From Rhodobacteraceae bacterium UBA1943 (GTDB lineage: Bacteria; Pseudomonadota; Alphaproteobacteria; Rhodobacterales; Rhodobacteraceae), in assembly GCA_002336845.1 (NCBI GenBank), contig DDEX01000035.1, positions 4,038 through 68,037 on the forward strand: DNA of 64,000 nt. The letters run 5' to 3'. The notes beneath the pieces were generated by a model that ran no database searches, was not told the DNA's origin, and worked only from the letters and a program-made list of their open reading frames with translations. Below are positions 62,467 to 64,000 of this stretch, piece by piece (position 1 is the stretch's first letter; each line of letters opens with the position of its first letter). The translations under genes and the position numbers were made by a program.

Positions 62467-63704
62467 CGCAGAGCCCGAACCCCATGCTGGACCGCTCCGA
62501 TACGCGGGTCCGCCATGATGACAGCCTGATGGGCGCTGCGCGGGAATTTCTTGACCGCGTGAAATCCGGCGATCTGGGCATGTTGCCGGTTGCCGTTGGC
62601 CTTGTGGTCATCTCGGTGGTGTTTTCCGCGTTGAACCCGGTGTTCCTGGCGCCGAACAACCTTGTGAACATGCTGTTCGACTGTGCCACGGTGGGCGTGA
62701 TTTCGCTTGGCATTGTCTGTGTGCTGCTGCTGGGAGAGATCGACCTGTCGGTCGGCTCGATGAGTGGATTTGCCTCGGCCATGGTCGGTGTGTTGTGGGT
62801 CAACATGGGCTTGCCGGTGGGCCTTGCCATTCTGGCGGCCCTGGTCGCGGGCGCGCTGGTGGGCAGCATCTATGCCCTTTTGTTCAATAAACTGGGGATG
62901 CCCAGCTTCATTTCCACCCTGTCGGGCCTGCTGGCCATTCTGGGGATGCAGCTTTACATCCTTGGGCCGACGGGGTCTATCAACCTGCCGTTTGCCTCGG
63001 CGCTGGTCGGGTTCGGTCAGCTTTGGATCATCCCGAAATGGCTCTCGCATCTGCTGGCCCTGCTGCCCGGTGCGGTGCTGGTCTGGACCGGGCTTTCGGT
63101 CATGCGCCGCCGCAGGGCTGCCAATCTGTCGGCGCAACCCTTGGGACGACTGGTCCTTAAGGCTGCCGTGCTGACCGCTGCACTGGAATTCGCGGTCTGG
63201 TATCTGAACCTTGGGCGCGGCGTGCCGTTGATGTTCGGGCTGTTCATCGCCCTTGTCGTGGCGCTGAACTATGCGTTGACCCGCACGCAATGGGGGCGGT
63301 CGATGTTTGCCGTGGGCGGCAACCGCGAGGCTGCGCGCCGTTCGGGCATCAACGTCAAGCGCATCTACCTGTCGGCCTTCATGCTGTGTTCGTCTCTTGC
63401 AGCGTTGGGCGGTATGCTGTCGGCTGCACGGCTGGCATCATCCAGCCAGCAGGCGGGCACAGGCGACGTGAACCTGAACGCCATCGCGGCGGCGGTCATC
63501 GGTGGCACAAGCCTGTTCGGCGGTCGGGGCAGCGCCTGGTCGGCCTTGCTGGGCATCATTGTCATTCAGGCCATTTCAAACGGCCTTACGCTTTTGAACC
63601 TGTCGTCTTCGCTGCGCTATATGATCACCGGAGGTGTTCTTGCCACGGCCGTGATCGTTGACAGTCTGGCCCGGCGTTCCCGCGTCAGCCATGGCCGCGC
63701 CTGA
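62463..63704 (+). CDS. Sugar/polyol ABC transporter permease (XylH-like)
   Basis: 413-residue permease of the XylH subgroup: longer than RbsC, with a polar N-terminal leader (about 40 residues) and 11-12 hydrophobic segments. LLGEIDLSVGSMSGFASAM, TQWGRSMFAVGGNREAARRSGINV and GGTSLFGGRGSAWSALLG are family segments. ATG overlaps the ATPase stop by 4 bp. It completes the importer whose fourth gene is the ribitol-dehydrogenase-like SDR. Confidence 0.92.
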   Translation: MTQSPNPMLDRSDTRVRHDDSLMGAAREFLDRVKSGDLGMLPVAVGLVVISVVFSALNPVFLAPNNLVNMLFDCATVGVISLGIVCVLLLGEIDLSVGSMSGFASAMVGVLWVNMGLPVGLAILAALVAGALVGSIYALLFNKLGMPSFISTLSGLLAILGMQLYILGPTGSINLPFASALVGFGQLWIIPKWLSHLLALLPGAVLVWTGLSVMRRRRAANLSAQPLGRLVLKAAVLTAALEFAVWYLNLGRGVPLMFGLFIALVVALNYALTRTQWGRSMFAVGGNREAARRSGINVKRIYLSAFMLCSSLAALGGMLSAARLASSSQQAGTGDVNLNAIAAAVIGGTSLFGGRGSAWSALLGIIVIQAISNGLTLLNLSSSLRYMITGGVLATAVIVDSLARRSRVSHGRA

Positions 63705-63719
63705 AAACTGGAGAACTAT

Positions 63720-64000
63720 ATGTCTAACCTGATGAAAAACAAGGTTGCGGCCATCACCGGAGCAGCTTCTGGCATCGGCCTGGAATGCGCGAAGATCCTG
63801 CTGGAGGAAGGCGCCAAGGTTGTTCTGATCGACCGCGCCGAAGACCGTCTGAACAAGCTGTGTTCCGAACTGGGGCCGAATGCCCTGCCTCTGGTGGTCA
63901 ACCTGTTGAACGGGGCAGAGGTGTCGGCAATGCTGCCACGCATTCTTGGTCTGGCCGGTGGTCTGGACATCTTTCATGCCAACGCCGGGGCCTATATCGG
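63720..64000 (+). CDS. Ribitol 2-dehydrogenase-like SDR (5' part)
   Basis: 93 residues visible; the gene leaves the window at its right edge. The start [25 protein letters not shown] gives the Rossmann motif TGAASGIG, and [13 protein letters not shown] contains the NAG motif. Both read very like ribitol 2-dehydrogenase, which converts ribitol to D-ribulose. ATG 63720 has GGAG upstream and lies 15 bp after the permease. It is the main reason to call this a pentitol operon; ribulokinase would be expected just outside. Confidence 0.82.
   Translation, partial: MSNLMKNKVAAITGAASGIGLECAKILLEEGAKVVLIDRAEDRLNKLCSELGPNALPLVVNLLNGAEVSAMLPRILGLAGGLDIFHANAGAYI

Overview
The window looks like a chromosomal segment of a high-GC alphaproteobacterium, most likely Rhodobacteraceae (Rhodobacter/Paracoccus/Gemmobacter-like). 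I infer this from codon use, the density of ABC solute importers with dedicated regulators, Tat-exported binding proteins, and operons packed with 4-bp ATGA overlaps. I saw no rRNA, tRNA, CRISPR array, phage module or intact insertion sequence. The content is almost entirely accessory catabolic and transport DNA.

Layout. (1) 1-8735: an RpiR regulator and a dipeptide/oligopeptide ABC importer on the minus strand, ending in an M81 (MlrC-like) metallopeptidase cut by the window edge. Facing them is a plus-strand pair, an N-succinylamino-acid racemase-type enolase and a GNAT acyltransferase. (2) 8969-30280: a 21-kb catabolic island with a two-permease ribose-type ABC importer, Zn-alcohol dehydrogenase, GMC oxidoreductase, aldehyde dehydrogenase, CoA-transferase, acyl-CoA dehydrogenase, two hydratases, SDR, DUF993 aldolase-like protein, sugar isomerase, glycerate 2-kinase, two aldo/keto reductases and a TetR regulator. 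Six copies of one inverted repeat (GTAAC-N6-GTTAC and variants) lie upstream of its transcription units, so the island reads as one regulon for an unidentified polyol- or sugar-like substrate finished through acyl-CoA chemistry. A deleted GMC/ADH mosaic gene lies at its edge. (3) 30817-41954: a giant secreted protein with tandem DUF11-type repeats, translationally coupled to a 1205-residue outer-membrane beta-barrel protein. (4) 42716-49475: a sugar ABC importer with Gfo/Idh oxidoreductase and sugar isomerase, divergent from a LacI regulator with two LacI-type operators. (5) 49547-56469: small redox and stress genes, LysR, LysE exporter, 2-oxoglutarate-dependent oxygenase, an orphan GAF histidine kinase and a TetR regulator. 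(6) 56541-59253: a two-subunit molybdenum hydroxylase (IorAB type) controlled by that TetR. (7) 59339-64000: LacI regulator, xylose-type ABC importer and the start of a ribitol-2-dehydrogenase-like SDR, which points to pentitol uptake.

The best candidates for something undescribed are the TetR-operator regulon of region 2 (pathway unknown) and the coupled repeat protein/beta-barrel pair of region 3. Functions are assigned by reading motifs only; no database search was run.
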